A program made the translations under genes and the position numbers. A stretch of 64,000 nt of DNA from Rostrohypoxylon terebratum (taxonomy: Eukaryota; Ascomycota; Sordariomycetes; Xylariales; Hypoxylaceae), in assembly GCA_022497145.1 (NCBI GenBank), contig MU385860.1:62001-126000 (forward strand), read 5' to 3'. Shown piece by piece: positions 9,926-22,745 of the stretch. The notes below the pieces were generated by a model. That model did not search any database. It saw only the letters and a program-made list of their open reading frames with translations, and was not told the origin of the DNA. The stretch's first letter is position 1. Every line of letters starts with the position of its first letter.

Positions 9926-12158
9926 TCACCCATAATGCATGTGTCTTATCCCTAGCCCATCGCCGACATCAGCTTCCTCCATCTCATGGTTATACTGCAT
10001 AATCTCTTGTTGATCTATTGAATTACCCCTCCGAGACATCCTGTCTTCTGTACGCCTCCGTCGAAGTTCATCCGTACCATGGGATTGTGCTGCTCGGAAC
10101 AAACGCGCGATATTCCGTCTCATACCCAAAATTTGGCCTTCATCTGGGTTTTGCGCGATGTCCGCTAAGGGTCGATTTCGTAGCTTGAGCTTCTGTCTAA
10201 AGGTAGGGCTCTCGCTTACAATTCCGGCTTCAGAGACATCGTCCCCGCATGCAGGTTTGTCGTCATGTCCCCGAGGATATTGCACCTCGGGAATCCAGAC
10301 CCATGTGATGAAAGCCCCTAGAAGCATGGCCGGACAAAATCCTAACAGAAGTGCCGCAAACTTCCAATGGCTGAAATCGCCTTTGAAGACTGCGAAGTTG
10401 GTGATCAGCAGGATTGTGATCGCGCCAAGTTTTCCCGATGCCGCCGCAAGACCGTAGAACGTGCCCCGGTACTTCGTTGTGAAGAGTTCTGCCGGAAGCA
10501 TGAAAGTCATCGTATTAGGGCCAAGGTTGAAGACGAATTGCGCCAACACGTATAGAGTCATTGTGAGAGCATGCGTATCCGTTTCATAGGTGACGAAGAA
10601 AGTTCCACCATTGATCGCAAAAAGCGCTGCCAGCGCAACAAACATCCAGCCCATCCAGGTGGTTCGTGGCAAGTAGTCAACAGCGAGCAGAATAACGATG
10701 CTTCCAGGTAAGGCCCCACTCGAGATAGTCATGATATTTCGCAAACTATCTTGCTGAAGCATATTATATATTGTAATATTTGGTTGAGCCGGGTCTGACC
10801 GCCACGCAGCATTATTACACCCAGCCTCGTCTGGTGATGCCGAAATATCTGATTGAGGTGGCGCATCTGAAAGCCAGATCGTGGAAATAAGCTTTGGGTT
10901 GTCAAGGCCAAGTCCATCTAATATTCGACGTCAGTGCCTGCTGTCCTCAAAAAGGAGAATTGGAAGATTAGTTGATGTCACCTACAATAAGCCAAGTCTA
11001 ACAACCACCAAGTAGCCATAACGCCAAGAAGAGCACGCCAACGCCCTTTCTCGACAAGGTGTTCTTTGACTCTATGAACATATTCAATAATGGATGCCCA
11101 CCGACCTTTTCGCTGTTTCCTTAAATTGGATATTGGCCTTTCTGGTGACTGGGCCACGGGATCGTCATGGTCGGTGGGCTGGAGAGTTGCGTCAAGTGGG
11201 AGGACTCGGCTAACAGCGGCTATAGCATCCGCGAGCTGGCCTTTCTTTACTAAGTAGTGGGGTGTCTCTGGAATTGTCCGCCTCAAGAATAGCGAGATGA
11301 GGGCTGGAATTGCTCCGATTCCAATTGTTGTTCTCCATACGACGTCAATGACGGGTGATGCGACGTTGAAGTCTGTCTCATCGGAGGACAAATTGAGTCT
11401 ACTACTGGTTCCTCGCAATATGGCCAACCCAAACCCATATGCAGCAAGCTGGCCTAGAGATTGCATGAGGAACACGGCTGCTATCATCCTGCCTCGAGAT
11501 TTTGTTGAAGACCATTCCGCAGCTATGATAGCAGATAGTGGATACTGTCCCGCGTTAGCATGCTCGAACATTTAGTCGGAAGTACAATCTGGTGTTTCTA
11601 ACCTCTGCTCCAAGCCCAATGCCCAACAGAGCACGCCAAAAGCCGATCCATCCATACACATTCATCGAGTTCAAATGGCCCGAAGATGCCGTCGTCATCC
11701 CGACTGTTGCAACCACAACAATGCCTAGCTCCAGACCGTATACGGCTTTCCGACCGTATCTATCAGCCAAATGCCCGAATATAAGCATTCCAAACATTGT
11801 CCCCGTCAATGTAGTCAGGTTAATGGTCAATGAGTTCGTTGACCACGAGTGAGTACATTCTGGATAGACATAGCTTAGGGCTGGGCTAATCACATTCACG
11901 GCAAATATACTGTAAGACGTCGTGAAAAAGCCCGAGGCAGCAACCCACCAGACTTTCCATTGGAATTTATCTAAGCCTGGGTAATCGATCACAGACTGCA
12001 CTGCCCTCTCTGGATCGTGTAAGTCCTATATTAATTAGTACCAGTAAGTTAGATTAAATTCAAAAATCGATAACAGTCAGGATACAAATACGTACACATT
12101 CGATCTCATCCGCCACGCGACCTGTGGTGGCGTTTAGACTGGAAAAGTAGCCGCCCAT
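9926..12158 (-). CDS. Pho84-type inorganic phosphate transporter (MFS)
   Basis: Four exons: 12096-12158, 11603-12025, 10986-11544 and 9926-10917. The total is 678 residues, with all phases consistent. The N-terminal exon gives MGGYFSSLNATTGRVADEIE. Hallmarks of the phosphate:H+ symporter family follow: FFTTSYSIFAVNVISPAL, FGHLADRYGRKAVYG (the A-loop GxLaDrxGRk motif), GIGLGAEYPLSAIIAAEW spanning an exon junction, SRGRMIAAVF, LRRTIPETPHYLVKKG, LLDLAYYGLGLDNP, and a second half with FVFNLGPNTMTFMLPAELF and TKYRGTFYGLAAASGKLGA. About twelve membrane segments are expected at the plasma membrane. It is longer than most family members because of a charged cytoplasmic tail of about 110 residues (RRRRTEDRMSRRG region). 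Role: high-affinity phosphate uptake, inferred from the family; the exact ion is not proven by sequence. Confidence 0.88.
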
Positions 12159-13171
12159 TGCGTGTATCAGCGCCCGTAGGCGCTTCCAGGTGCCGTAAAG
12201 ATATCTTCAATTACCCACATTACAATTCAATCATGGTCAGTTCGCATCTAGTCAAGTTATAAATATTACATCTACCTACCTTTGATCACGAGGCTTCGTA
12301 TATTAAACTACGCCTAGCTAGCTCGGTTAATGCCATGGCATCGCCCTAAACATTACCTTCGGTGAAGTTGATATGCCTAATATGTAGTAGGGTGTATTAC
12401 TTCAAGATCTGAGATGGAATTTTAAGCAGGTTTTAGAACGACTCAGCCGCATCGATTCAAGTCGAAGGGTGCCTCGGTGAACCCTTGGACACGCCGACTA
12501 CAGCCTGGCAAGCTTCCCAGGCCTACTTTTGGATCTTGGTACGATACTCTTCTTACATACCTGCTGCTCGGTTATAGACCCTTGGCCAATCGTGGGCGAC
12601 TCCCCATGACATGAATAGCACCTGGGCCAGGCAGACATCGTATCGGATTGAACGATCCCTCAATCCGTCAACAGTTTGAAAGCCCTAAGCAGATCCAAGC
12701 TAGTGGAACGTGGGAGGTCACCTAGTTAAAAAGATTCCTCAGTAGGGCATAGTGCCTCCTTTCAGATTCATATTACTCTCAAATGAATCGCCCTACGAAT
12801 CCACCTAACTGCAGAGCAACGTGGCAACGTGGTTGAGTTGATATAAATTCTCAGACAGCTTCTCAGGAACGTGGTCAAATCACGGCTTCTAATTGGACAT
12901 CTTCAATAGACCCCTGTTCGATCTCCAAATCACTAATTTGCTACATATGCTCGCTTGTTCAGACCCCATTAGAAATAGTCCATAGAAGGGCTATCCCGTC
13001 GTAGATCCGGACAATGATACCGGTCATACTGCAGGTAACTCAAAGCTTGGGAGTGGTTTTGAGCCGCCCCCACATCAGAGCTCCCTTATGTGAGACCGGG
13101 TTCCAGTTTGTTGAACGCGGGCTCGCGTGGTGTAGTTCCTTTCTCTTGGGACTAACGGACCCCCTCGGAAA
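12159..13171. promoter_or_regulatory. Divergent intergenic region
   Basis: About 1 kb between the phosphate transporter (-) and the STAND-N gene (+). Two close AACGTGG elements occur near 12820-12835 (GCAACGTGGCAACGTGG). No open frame with coding character was found. Confidence 0.4.
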
Positions 13172-15484
13172 ATGGACCCCGGGACAATTTTATCGATCGT
13201 CCAACTTTCATTGTCTGCTTTCGAGCTTGGCTCAAAGATCGCACGCGAGTTCTTGAGTAAAAACGACAAAGTTCCGGACAAACTCAAGCGTCTTAATGAG
13301 CGTCTTGGGCGATTTCACATTGTTATCAAAGATATAGTACAAGAGCCCCAAAAACATGATGCATCATCTAATCTTTCCTTCCCGGGGGCTGATGGTATTA
13401 TCGAAACCCTCTCCGAATGCAAAGAATTTCTCCGTCAGTATGAGTCGGCATTATCCTCACGTTCCACGGTCGTGGGCGCAAGCCAACGGGTTGCCCTACT
13501 TGTTGGCCCGGATAGTTCCAAAGTAGACGAGCTTGATAAGAGAATAATGTATCACTATACGGAGCTCCAATACTGGAAGACTGTTGCCGTTGAAGATGCT
13601 GTCAAGAAACTTGGCGAATCGTAAGTTATTATGCTCTTACAATGCTTTTTCTAGCGCTACTAAATAGACCTATACTCGCACAGGATGGTCGCGATGCACG
13701 TTTCACCACGAATTCCCGGAATGACAGGATCGCCACAACTAGAATCTGCAGCAAGATTTGCTGGAGGACAACCAAATGAAAATTACATGGCCCATAACGC
13801 ATACCAACCGGGCTTTCCTAGGTCGCCTACCCTCAAAGCAAATCCACGAAATCCAGCTCTTCCTCCGATAAACGAACTCGAACTCCCCTCTCCTCGAGCA
13901 GGAAACAACTACGCCTTCGATGTAGCGGCGCAAAGGCAATTTTCCCGAAGCCCGGGAAGTGGTCCGGTCATGGCGTACATTAGCCATAACCGTCAGGAAT
14001 CTATCGGTTCAGCTTCGACACTTCTCGAATCTGAGTATAATACAAGCCTGTTATCACACTCCCCACTATCGACGACACCGCCGCAACAGTGTCTGGGGGA
14101 AGGCCATGCGGTTGGATTGTTTGTCTCCCTTGTCTCTTCTATGATAGAATAAGTAGCTCGGTTAACATTATCTTCTCCAGACACATTGGTTCCCGGCATT
14201 ACCAGTTCAATACCAACTGCTATAGAGTATTTGATAATGATGGTAACAGAGTAGTTGAATTGTTTAATACTGACTCTGGCGTAACAATTTGGCATTACGG
14301 TTAGACTTATTTCAAAATCGCATGGAAAGATCAATCGCTGACTCCACCTAGTTCCAAACAGGTGTTTGATACCACATACAAAACCGATGGACCCGAATCT
14401 CAAAGTATTCTTCCTGCCGCTCAGCACCAAACACCATCTTAAAATTACGGGGGCCGATAACCGAACGGAGGATATAAACGAGCGGCTAGAATATCAATTT
14501 GCTCGTAAGACAGACAGGGAAACATTTCAACAAAAGCTGCGAGGGTATGATTCTTTAGAAATGATAAGAACTGTCAAAATACACGTTGCCGGAGAAAAAG
14601 ACATCGCAAGAGCGCAACACTTGAAAGTGTGGCGCCAGACCGATCACGACGACAAACCGACGTTCTCCTTCGCAGCTGGCCGTCCACTCCACAATGAAGA
14701 ATTCTATATCCGATGGTTCAAGAAAATCCCAGAGCTAAAGGGAGATACGAGATTGATCCTGAAGTTGTATTCCAAAGGGGATGGTCAAGAAGACGGAATG
14801 GACGTGGAAAAATCTAGGAGACGGTCTTCTACATTTGGTGATAAAGTCAGGAAGCTATCCGGGAGTTCAAGTCATGGGGGCTCTCGTCCAAGCTCCCGGT
14901 CACGGTCGTCTTCAAGTAAATCGCCCGCGCCGGTACTCTACGAGTATTGTCAAGGTATAGAACCGCCGAGCGATGTGAAGAACTTAGGGCATCTTGAAAT
15001 TGAGTTTGCGAACTCGGAATGTAGGTCATATTCTACCCTCCCCTGTCTAATGCTAGCATTTTCTAATGGTGGATTTATAGTCCGGAAAAACTTCATAAAA
15101 GCATGCTACGAAGCCCACCGTCCCGCCATGGACGCCGCGAGGAACACTACTCCGAGTCCCGCTTTATCTCAACACACATTTACGATGCCTCCTAGTCTAA
15201 CACTGGGACCGCAACAAAATCCGTACGAATTAGAGGACTCGTCTCGAAGCGAATTAATGGGAGACCCTGGGGGTTACGAAATGATGGGAAGTTCAGGGGC
15301 ATATGAGATGGGAGGCTCGAGCTTCCAAATTCCATCTCCGAGTATAACGACGCCGTATTCGCCCGAAGAGGTTCGGTTTAATACAGAAACACTATTCGAG
15401 CCGTCGAGGAAATATCCTAGAGATCAAGAGACGGCAAGTTACAGGAGCGATGATAGGGAGCCATTTGGTCGTGAACCGGGATGA
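13172..15484 (+). CDS. Fungal protein with STAND-type N-terminal helical domain, no NTPase
   Basis: Proposed exons: 13172-13620, 13684-14088, 14181-14299, 14352-15020 and 15081-15484, giving 681 residues. The second intron (GTGTCT donor at 14089) is the least certain; a donor at 14111 with acceptor at 14205 also keeps frame. The last intron is 60 nt with no stop, so retention is also possible. Residues 1-55 (MDPGTILSIVQLSLSAFELG through LKRLNERLGRFHIVIKDI) match the pattern of the helical domain that opens many fungal NACHT/NB-ARC (STAND) and HET-S-like proteins. No Walker motifs, ankyrin, WD or TPR repeats follow. Instead there is a Pro-rich linker, a conserved-looking core (HYQFNTNCYRVFDNDGNRVV, CLIPHTKPMDPNLKVFFLPL), a Ser/Arg-rich stretch (residues about 430-460) and a low-complexity tail. 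Function unknown. Confidence 0.65.
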
Positions 15485-16697
15485 CACCTATCTCGGCGGA
15501 GATCAAGAACGACTTGTGATTTTGTGTTTGGGCCGTAACATTGGATTATCGTTGTAGCATGGCGAATATCTTCTATTGGCGCAGGAGCAGTTTTGGACAC
15601 GGGAGCAGCATCGAGGCTATTCATGATTGGCGTATGTGAAATGGACGGTTCAACCGAAATTGATACCTGATGGGCTATGATGCGAATAGGAGATATGACA
15701 GTCAGATTATAGTATCTTAGTTCCTGATGAAGATCATGAGATGGAATTGCGTATGCGAAAACAATGATGAGGTTGTAGATGAAATACCATACATCATGAC
15801 TCTCAACTAACCGAACTATAACTATGGTCAAACACCCTTCTGAACTCAAATTAGTCATAAGGCTCAATGTGTGATTGACTCTGAGGCGAAAGTTTCGCGG
15901 AACTATCATCTTCATCTAACCTAATAACTACCTATTGACTGGATTTAGCATAAATGTTCTCTCACTAAAGAGAGTAACCGAGATAGACACTGGACTTAGG
16001 TCGATCTTTCGGTGTTAATTTCGAATACCCTAAGTTAACCTCAACTTGCACAAGTTTTCCTAAATAGGAAACTCTGTATAGCTTCAACTAAAGTCATCTC
16101 GAGTGTACATCACTTCACCTGCTTTTTGTATGGAGCTGGAAGTATCTTTTATCGTCCAATGATCACCTAGAAAACTTACCCCGCCCTCCTAGGGTGCCAG
16201 GGCAAAAACGTCGCCAATCCATATTAGGCCTAGCGCAATCCAACGCACTTTGAAACGAAAGCTGCGACGTAACCGACCCGCCAGCCTGTCAGTCCGCCTC
16301 ACCCGCTGACTTTAGGTTCATCTTCACAGCCCTACAGCTAACAAACAGAGACTTGGCAATTTGTCTTTTTGACTTTTCAACTGCAGCCTGCAACTTCTAC
16401 AATTATAAAGGAGGAGATGCCGTAGGATCTGGAATTCCTACTACTCTTGACCCTTTTTAACTGGAACATTATTTTCTATGAGTTTGCGTGACCGTTGTAC
16501 ATTAGGCGTGTACTCTTCCGTTGACGTAGCCGAAGCCGAAGCCAAAGTCGAATCTGACGTCGGTGACCCTATCCCCTATCCCCTATCCGCAACCCATGCT
16601 GACGGAACACCTACCGTAGCTACTACCGCTATTACCTACTTAACAACAGCACTCGATCCACCTCTAACGACCGCCTTTTAATCGTAATACCGCAACC
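15485..16697 (+). promoter_or_regulatory. Intergenic and SEC18 promoter/leader
   Basis: No gene is evident on either strand. A TATA-like TATAAAG lies at 16404-16410, about 290 bp before the SEC18 ATG. An open frame of 67 codons (16478-16681) ends 16 bp before that ATG and would be an upstream ORF if transcription starts at the TATA-like element; its ATG context is weak. The minus-strand frame at 15439-15915 has no recognisable feature. Confidence 0.4.
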
Positions 16698-19364
16698 ATG
16701 GACATGCGAAACAACCTCTTCGGACGAGGGCCCCGCGGCGGCTTGCCCGGGCGCCCGGTCCAACAAGACCAAGGTGGCTATAGCCAAGTTCCGCAAAGCC
16801 GACCGACGCGCGACTATGCTGGCCCCCCTGAATACGATCCTCGAGGTGCTTACGGAGCGCCGTCGCCGGGCTACGGTGGCGGGAACAACATGCCACCCCA
16901 ACAGAGAAACACTCGACCTAGCGCTCCCGCTGGCCGGCCGGTCCAGCTTCGCTTAGCGAAACTAGAGAAGGGCGACTTGGCCCAGCAATACATCTTCAGC
17001 AACCTCTGCGCCGTCTCACCCCAAGACTTCCCCCCCGACCCGTATGGAAAAGATATACATATTATGTTGAATGGACAGTTCGTTATCACCGCTCGCCCAA
17101 CTGAGTACATACCCCCAGGATGTATAAGCTTGTCCGACCCGCAGCGAACATGGTGTGGCATTAGTATGACGGACGTGGTCGTCGGTGAGCGATACGATCA
17201 CAAAGTTCCCCTTGGTGCCATGGATATCGAAGTCGGGTTTGCGTCCCAACGGAAGGTGACAGATGTACCGTACGACCAGGACGAGCTTGCGGATAACTTT
17301 ACGAAAATGTTCCAAGGCCAGATCTTTGCCCCTGGTCAACGATTGTTGATGGACTACAGGGGGATACCGTTAATGTTCGTCATCAAGACGGTTCAACTCC
17401 TAGAGCTGCTTGGTGGTGAGAAAGGAGAGACTGGCGAATCGTCCTCGAGGCCTGATACGCGGGGTTTGCTGGTAGCAGAGACGTCCGAGATCAACTTCTT
17501 CAAGGACGCCAAGAATCCCATCAAGTTAAAGGGCTCAACGAAACGACCTGCTACCAATGCTATCCTTCGACCTGATTTCAAGTTCGCCGACATGGGCATC
17601 GGTGGTCTAGACGAGGAATTCAGCACAATTTTCAGACGTGCTTTCGCATCCCGTGTCTTCCCTCCCGGCCTAGTTGAGCAGATGGGAATCTCCCACGTCA
17701 AGGGTGTTCTACTCTACGGTCCCCCAGGAACGGGTAAAACGCTTATCGCCAGACAAATCGGTAAGATGCTCAACGCTAGAGAACCGAAGATCATCAACGG
17801 TCCGGAAATCCTCAATAAATACGTCGGTCAGTCCGAAGAGAACGTCAGAAAGATGTTCGCGGACGCGGAAAAGGAGTACAAGGAGAAGGGCGAAGAGAGT
17901 GGCTTGCATATCATTATCTTCGATGAATTGGACGCCGTCTGCAAGCAGAGAGGCAGCGGAACAGGGGGTACCGGTGTCGGCGACAGCGTCGTCAACCAGC
18001 TTCTATCAAAGCTTGACGGAGTGGACCAACTTAACAACATCTTGCTCATTGGTATGACTAACCGAAAGGACATGATCGATGATGCATTATTGCGACCGGG
18101 TCGTCTCGAGGTGCACGTCGAGATTTCATTACCTGATGAGCATGGCCGAGTACAAATTCTAAATGTGAGCAGCCACTTATTTCACATTTTCCCTTCCAGT
18201 TCAATTCATATTATGTCACACGCTCTTATCGAAATTGGATGGAATTTCCCAATGTCTAGAATTGCACTTCTACCCTGTCTACGATTTTTACTAATTCGGT
18301 GCAGATTCACACCTCTAAAATCAGGGCTATCAATAAACTAGGCGACGACGTTAGTCTAGATGAGCTTGCCCATTTGACCAAGAACTACTCAGGTGCCGAA
18401 ATCGCTGGTCTAGTCAAGGCGGCTCTTTCATACGCATTTACAAGACATACAAGGCTTGGAGATGTTACAGGCGTTAGTGGAAACCCCCAAGATGTCATGT
18501 TGACACGGGCCGACTTCATGAGAGCGCTGGAAGATGTCAAGCCAGCCTTTGGTGTATCCGAGGAAGAGTTGAGTGGGGCTGCGCCATACGGAATTATCGA
18601 TTACAGTCCACACATTCAATCAATCCTGTCGACTGGTCTCAGCTTCGTGCAGGCTGTCCGGACATCCGAGAAGTCCCCTCTCTTCTCTGTCTTAGTCCAT
18701 GGGCCACATGGCGCTGGAAAGACGGCGTTGGCTGCGGAAATTGGCCTGAAGTCAGAGTTCCCGTTCGTCAAGTTGGTCAGGCCAATTGATGTCGGCACTA
18801 ATGAAGGCGCCAAGCTTGAGCATCTGCGACGCGTCTTCTCTGATGCTTATAAATCTGCTCTGTCCATCGTGATATTGGACAGCGTCGAGAAGATCATCGA
18901 TTGGAACCCAATTGGCCCGCGCTTCTCGAATGCGGTTGTGCAGTACCTGGGTGCTGTGCTCGAGACGAGGCCACCCAAGGCAAGTAACATGGGGATATTC
19001 TGAAAACTCCGTGCTAACACTTTAATAGGGCCGTAGACTTCTCATCATAGCGACAACGAGCCAACGATCTATGCTTGACCAGCACGGCGTCTTTGCGTGG
19101 GACAGAGAGATCGCGGTACCGGCAGTCAAGGACCACCGTGAATTGCAAGCGTTGTTAGCTGCCTCCGGCAAATTCAATGACCCCGTCAGCATCAACGAAG
19201 CCCTCAATGAGCTACAGACTTTGACGGGAGGACAGGAGGTCGGCATAGGCGTCAAGGCAGTGTTCTCTGCGCTCGAGACCGCCGCCGTGAGGGATCCGCT
19301 CCCGATAAGTCTGGCGGAGGATATCAGCGCCATCATGGCGGCGCGGAATCCCCAAGGGTACTAG
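16698..19364 (+). CDS. sec18: Vesicular-fusion ATPase Sec18/NSF
   Basis: Exons 16698-18164, 18305-18979 and 19029-19364 give 825 residues. Order: Gly/Pro/Gln-rich N-terminal extension (1-80); substrate-engaging N domain (about 81-280); D1 AAA+ domain with Walker A GPPGTGKT (341-348), Walker B IIIFDELD (about 408-415) and second region of homology TNRKDMIDDALLRPGR; D2 domain with GPHGAGKT (622-629) and a divergent Walker B (IVILDSVE). This is the expected arrangement of the hexameric NSF that disassembles SNARE complexes after fusion. The D2 P-loop has the usual fungal His variant. The third exon follows an intron that begins GC (GCAAGT at 18980) and ends TAATAG at 19028; only this choice keeps ETRPPK-GRRLLII in frame. 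The gene is essential in yeast. Confidence 0.95.
18980..19028 (+). other. GC-AG intron in SEC18
   Basis: The 49-nt intron starts GCAAGT, the canonical form of the rare GC donor, contains a GCTAACAC branch-like sequence and ends TTTAATAG. Using the nearby GT at 18984 instead brings a stop codon immediately after the junction. Confidence 0.8.
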
Positions 19365-22300
19365 GAGGTCTGCTCTCAATGGTGGGCTGACATCAAGGAA
19401 TGAATTCAACGTCGATATTGATGTACATGCAGACTAATACTATGCTCGATAGAATATAGATGACATAGAATACCTGTCTGTGTAAGGTATCAAGGTAACC
19501 AGGTACATTCTCCCTCGTCTGAAGTATTGGGGCCAGGTCGTGAGAATCAGATGGGTCAATCGGTACCCTAGCCCTGCTTTGAAGGCAATCCTATCCAGCC
19601 TCTCCTTCTACTATGGTTGCTAGCTGTGGTTGCTAGCTGTGGCTGCTAGGTAGGGCCTGAAGTGTTCCCTACGATCACAATTGCACACTACCCACTGTTT
19701 GCTTCTGGACCGGTACGAGCTTTGCTCCTTCTTCCTGCTGTGCCCCTCTCCTTTCCTTCGGTGAAAATCCATCGCCCAGCCCTACTCCAGAATTTCCAAG
19801 TCCGTTCCGAGCATGGATCCGTCTGACCAATTGGTAAGTGTGTTGACCGTCTAAATACTGTTGTTTTCCTGTTCCATCTCCAAGCTTGTTGCGCAATTGT
19901 AACCCCCACTACACCAGGAAGACAAAATGAGGAGGGGGCATCAATTTTAGACTAGGAGGTACCCCTCGCCTTCGATGTACTCCCGTCTTCACTCTGGATC
20001 TCCGTGGGAATGCCATTTTCACCGTAGCGATCTTCTCGCCCTCGAGAACCGCGCATACGAGGAAACCCATTGGAAGGCGTTTGCTGCCAGCCTCTAGCTA
20101 AGATGACCCGTGGCAAGCGTGAAACCGGGCGACGTCAAATAGCCTGCATCTTCGAACTGACCTTGCGCTGATGCAGTTCCCAAGCGAGTCTGGAGCTTCT
20201 GCTGTGGTTTCGCATCAGGCTTCATTGGCAAAGCCATGCTTCATTGTGCTTGCAGGCTTGGTATACTCGACCAAAGCACATCTCGCTGGGGATTAGGTAA
20301 TACATACCCACCCATACACAACCATCTAGCACACGAATCATGACGGTTGGTGCATTTTCATAGTCTTGAGATTGAATACCTCAACGGTTGCTCGTCGTCA
20401 TAGCTATTGCCTGCCCACTACCGCCCATGGCAGAGTAGTGTGCCGGTATTGAGGTAACGCAATATTACTGGGCTCTCGACGAAATCCTGGATGGGCGCCA
20501 AGTAGGCAGCGCCTCTATGCAGATTCTCTGGGTCTCTCTGTTCGTGGCCCAAATTATCTGTCATTTTGTAAGATTCAGAATCCTATTACGCCACAACCTT
20601 TGACTAGGACCATAGGGTCTGTTATGTCGGTCAACTGGCGAATGATTCATCGCCCGCCACGGAAATGCCACCGGCCAGTAGGGCCTAGTCCGGTTGATTT
20701 GCGAAATGACTCACCCCCAACAGGGCGCGCGTTCATGCACCGGTGCCATTTGCGATTGTCTTTCGCGGGAGTCCAGGTGCCACGGCGAGGATGTCGGCCG
20801 GTTCGTGTCTTTGTCGCTTGTTACAGCAAATTAACCTCTTCTCCTGTGAAACAGCCACTACGGACTTTCGGAGAAATGTGCCTTGAACCGCCAATTTAGA
20901 GGAGTGGGTCGAGAGCCACAATGTTGTTTGTGTCGACCAAACTTTTATTGGCAGCAGGACTTCTGTTGCGGCAAATATATCAAGGGGCCAATCCTGAATT
21001 TGGTGTGTCCTGGTTTGCCGGCAGCCAGATGAGAGGTAGAGCAAGCCGCCGGACAATCGACCACAAGTCGAACATCCGAACCGAGATTGGGTTAAAGTCA
21101 AGTGATAGACTATCGTCAATCAAGGTTTCTACGAAACGGTTAGTTGAAATAGAATAGGGGGATGAAGAATAGCACCTAAATAAACGACACTTACTCTTTG
21201 AAGGGCAACAGAGGGGCGGTGGTGCGGCCGCCATCTTCGAAGAATATCCACGTGAGGGAACGTGCCGTTCCCGTTACCGGTTGTCATGCGTCATGCGTCT
21301 GATACAAGAGCACAGCCCTTCAGGCTCACCTTTGTCGAGTTTCCTATCCGGAAAACTCCATATCTCAACTCAGTCCCTACTATGTCGGAGTCTGTCCCAT
21401 GATGAGTCGTCGGAAGCCAAGTGAGGCGCGCGTTGATTTTGGGCGTCGTCTCCGAGTTTCTCAAGCTCGAGGAGGTTACACTCCCCAAATCCTTGATAGA
21501 TACTACCGTCATGGCCACCGAGAGCTTTGTGAAGGGCGGGCAGTCGCATGTTTTTAACATTGAAGGCATTCAATGCCAAATGTCTCAAACCCCGCATGAT
21601 TCCCCCCCTAATGCGAGACACATATGGTGTTCTTTGCCTTGAGCCTACCTCTGACTTCTCCATTTCGCACAGCATCTTTTTTCTTAGAACCTTCATTGGG
21701 GGGGAGGTACCACCACCTCCGGTTCTAGTAGAGAAGATGGTCGCCCCAGATGGGCTCAATGTAGCCATCAGCTGGCAGCACTCGAGATCTGTGGACTGAT
21801 TCGTGTGCGCTTGCAATTGTCTCTTCTGGAATCGTCTCAGGCTTGTTGTCGGAACAGGAGGAATAGTCGGAGCAGCGGCAATAGTTAGAACAGTTGGAAC
21901 ATAGAGGGTCTTGCCGCATTTGTTTGTTAGGTGGCTGCCTCAAGTTCTGAACTACCAGTTGGGCAATGCGAAGAAGACCTCTTCAATTTTCGCCGTGGAG
22001 ACTCCTTGCCTTCCAGGGCTAAGCAGCGCTCGTTGTTGTATCAATATACCGCAAAGAATTTCGGAGTATCATGTTCGATGGCTCCTTCCAAAGATAGGTT
22101 TGTCGTCGGTGCGTACAGTGTTAGATCTCGTACAAGAGTGCAAGGGGAGTCGGAGCAAGGGTGCGGTCGCCAGCTCAGCGAGACCAAGTCTGGCTTCAGC
22201 GAGAAAGACACGATCTCTTGTCGTTCACGCCTGTTTGCCATTGGGAGGACCAACGGCTAAGACAGGCTAGCTTTGTAGGGTGATGTCACAGTGGTACTGG

Positions 22301-22745
22301 ACCCAAGAATGATGTTTCCGGCGATTGAACCGATGGTTCCAATCATGATATGCCTCATGATATGCCCAACATCAGACGTGCAAGGGCTCCAGTCTACAGT
22401 CTCCGTATGGTACTCTCCAGACCATTGTACATGGCGAGAATGTCTCCGCTCTTCGCTCTTCCATCAGAAGAAGCTCCGGTGCTCCCTTGACTCACAGAGT
22501 GAAAATGAGCATATCTTCTAGGAATACTTCGAAGTGTTAATCAGCTGATACACGTATAATACACACAAAAGAGAGATACAAGGACGTATCCGATGCTTAT
22601 CTCTACTTAGTAGATCCAGATGAGCCAACTCCACTAGGGGTATCCTGAACACAGAATCCATGTCCAAGGGCGTGATAAATGGGTAAGAGACGGGATCAAA
22701 TGAGAGGAGAAATGGGGGAAACTTACCATCAAAGAGGCAGGCTAC
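19365..22745. other. Gene-poor intergenic region
   Basis: No intact gene is supported. A 13-bp tandem (TGGTTGCTAGCTG, about 2.7 copies) sits at 19614-19648. A 148-codon minus-strand frame (21370-21816) contains a stretch (GLRHLALNAFNVKNMRLPALHKAL) that superficially resembles decayed F-box/leucine-rich fungal proteins, but nothing connects to it upstream or downstream, so a relic or chance is likely. Other frames are short and unrelated on both strands. Confidence 0.4.

Noticed and set aside
18165..18304. Read-through end of the SEC18 first exon
   Set aside because: It breaks the D1 domain; splicing 18164 to 18305 restores the conserved ILN-IHTSKI order.
19675..19909. Two overlapping minus-strand frames of 73 codons
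   Set aside because: Overlap in different frames, no domain, next to a short tandem repeat.
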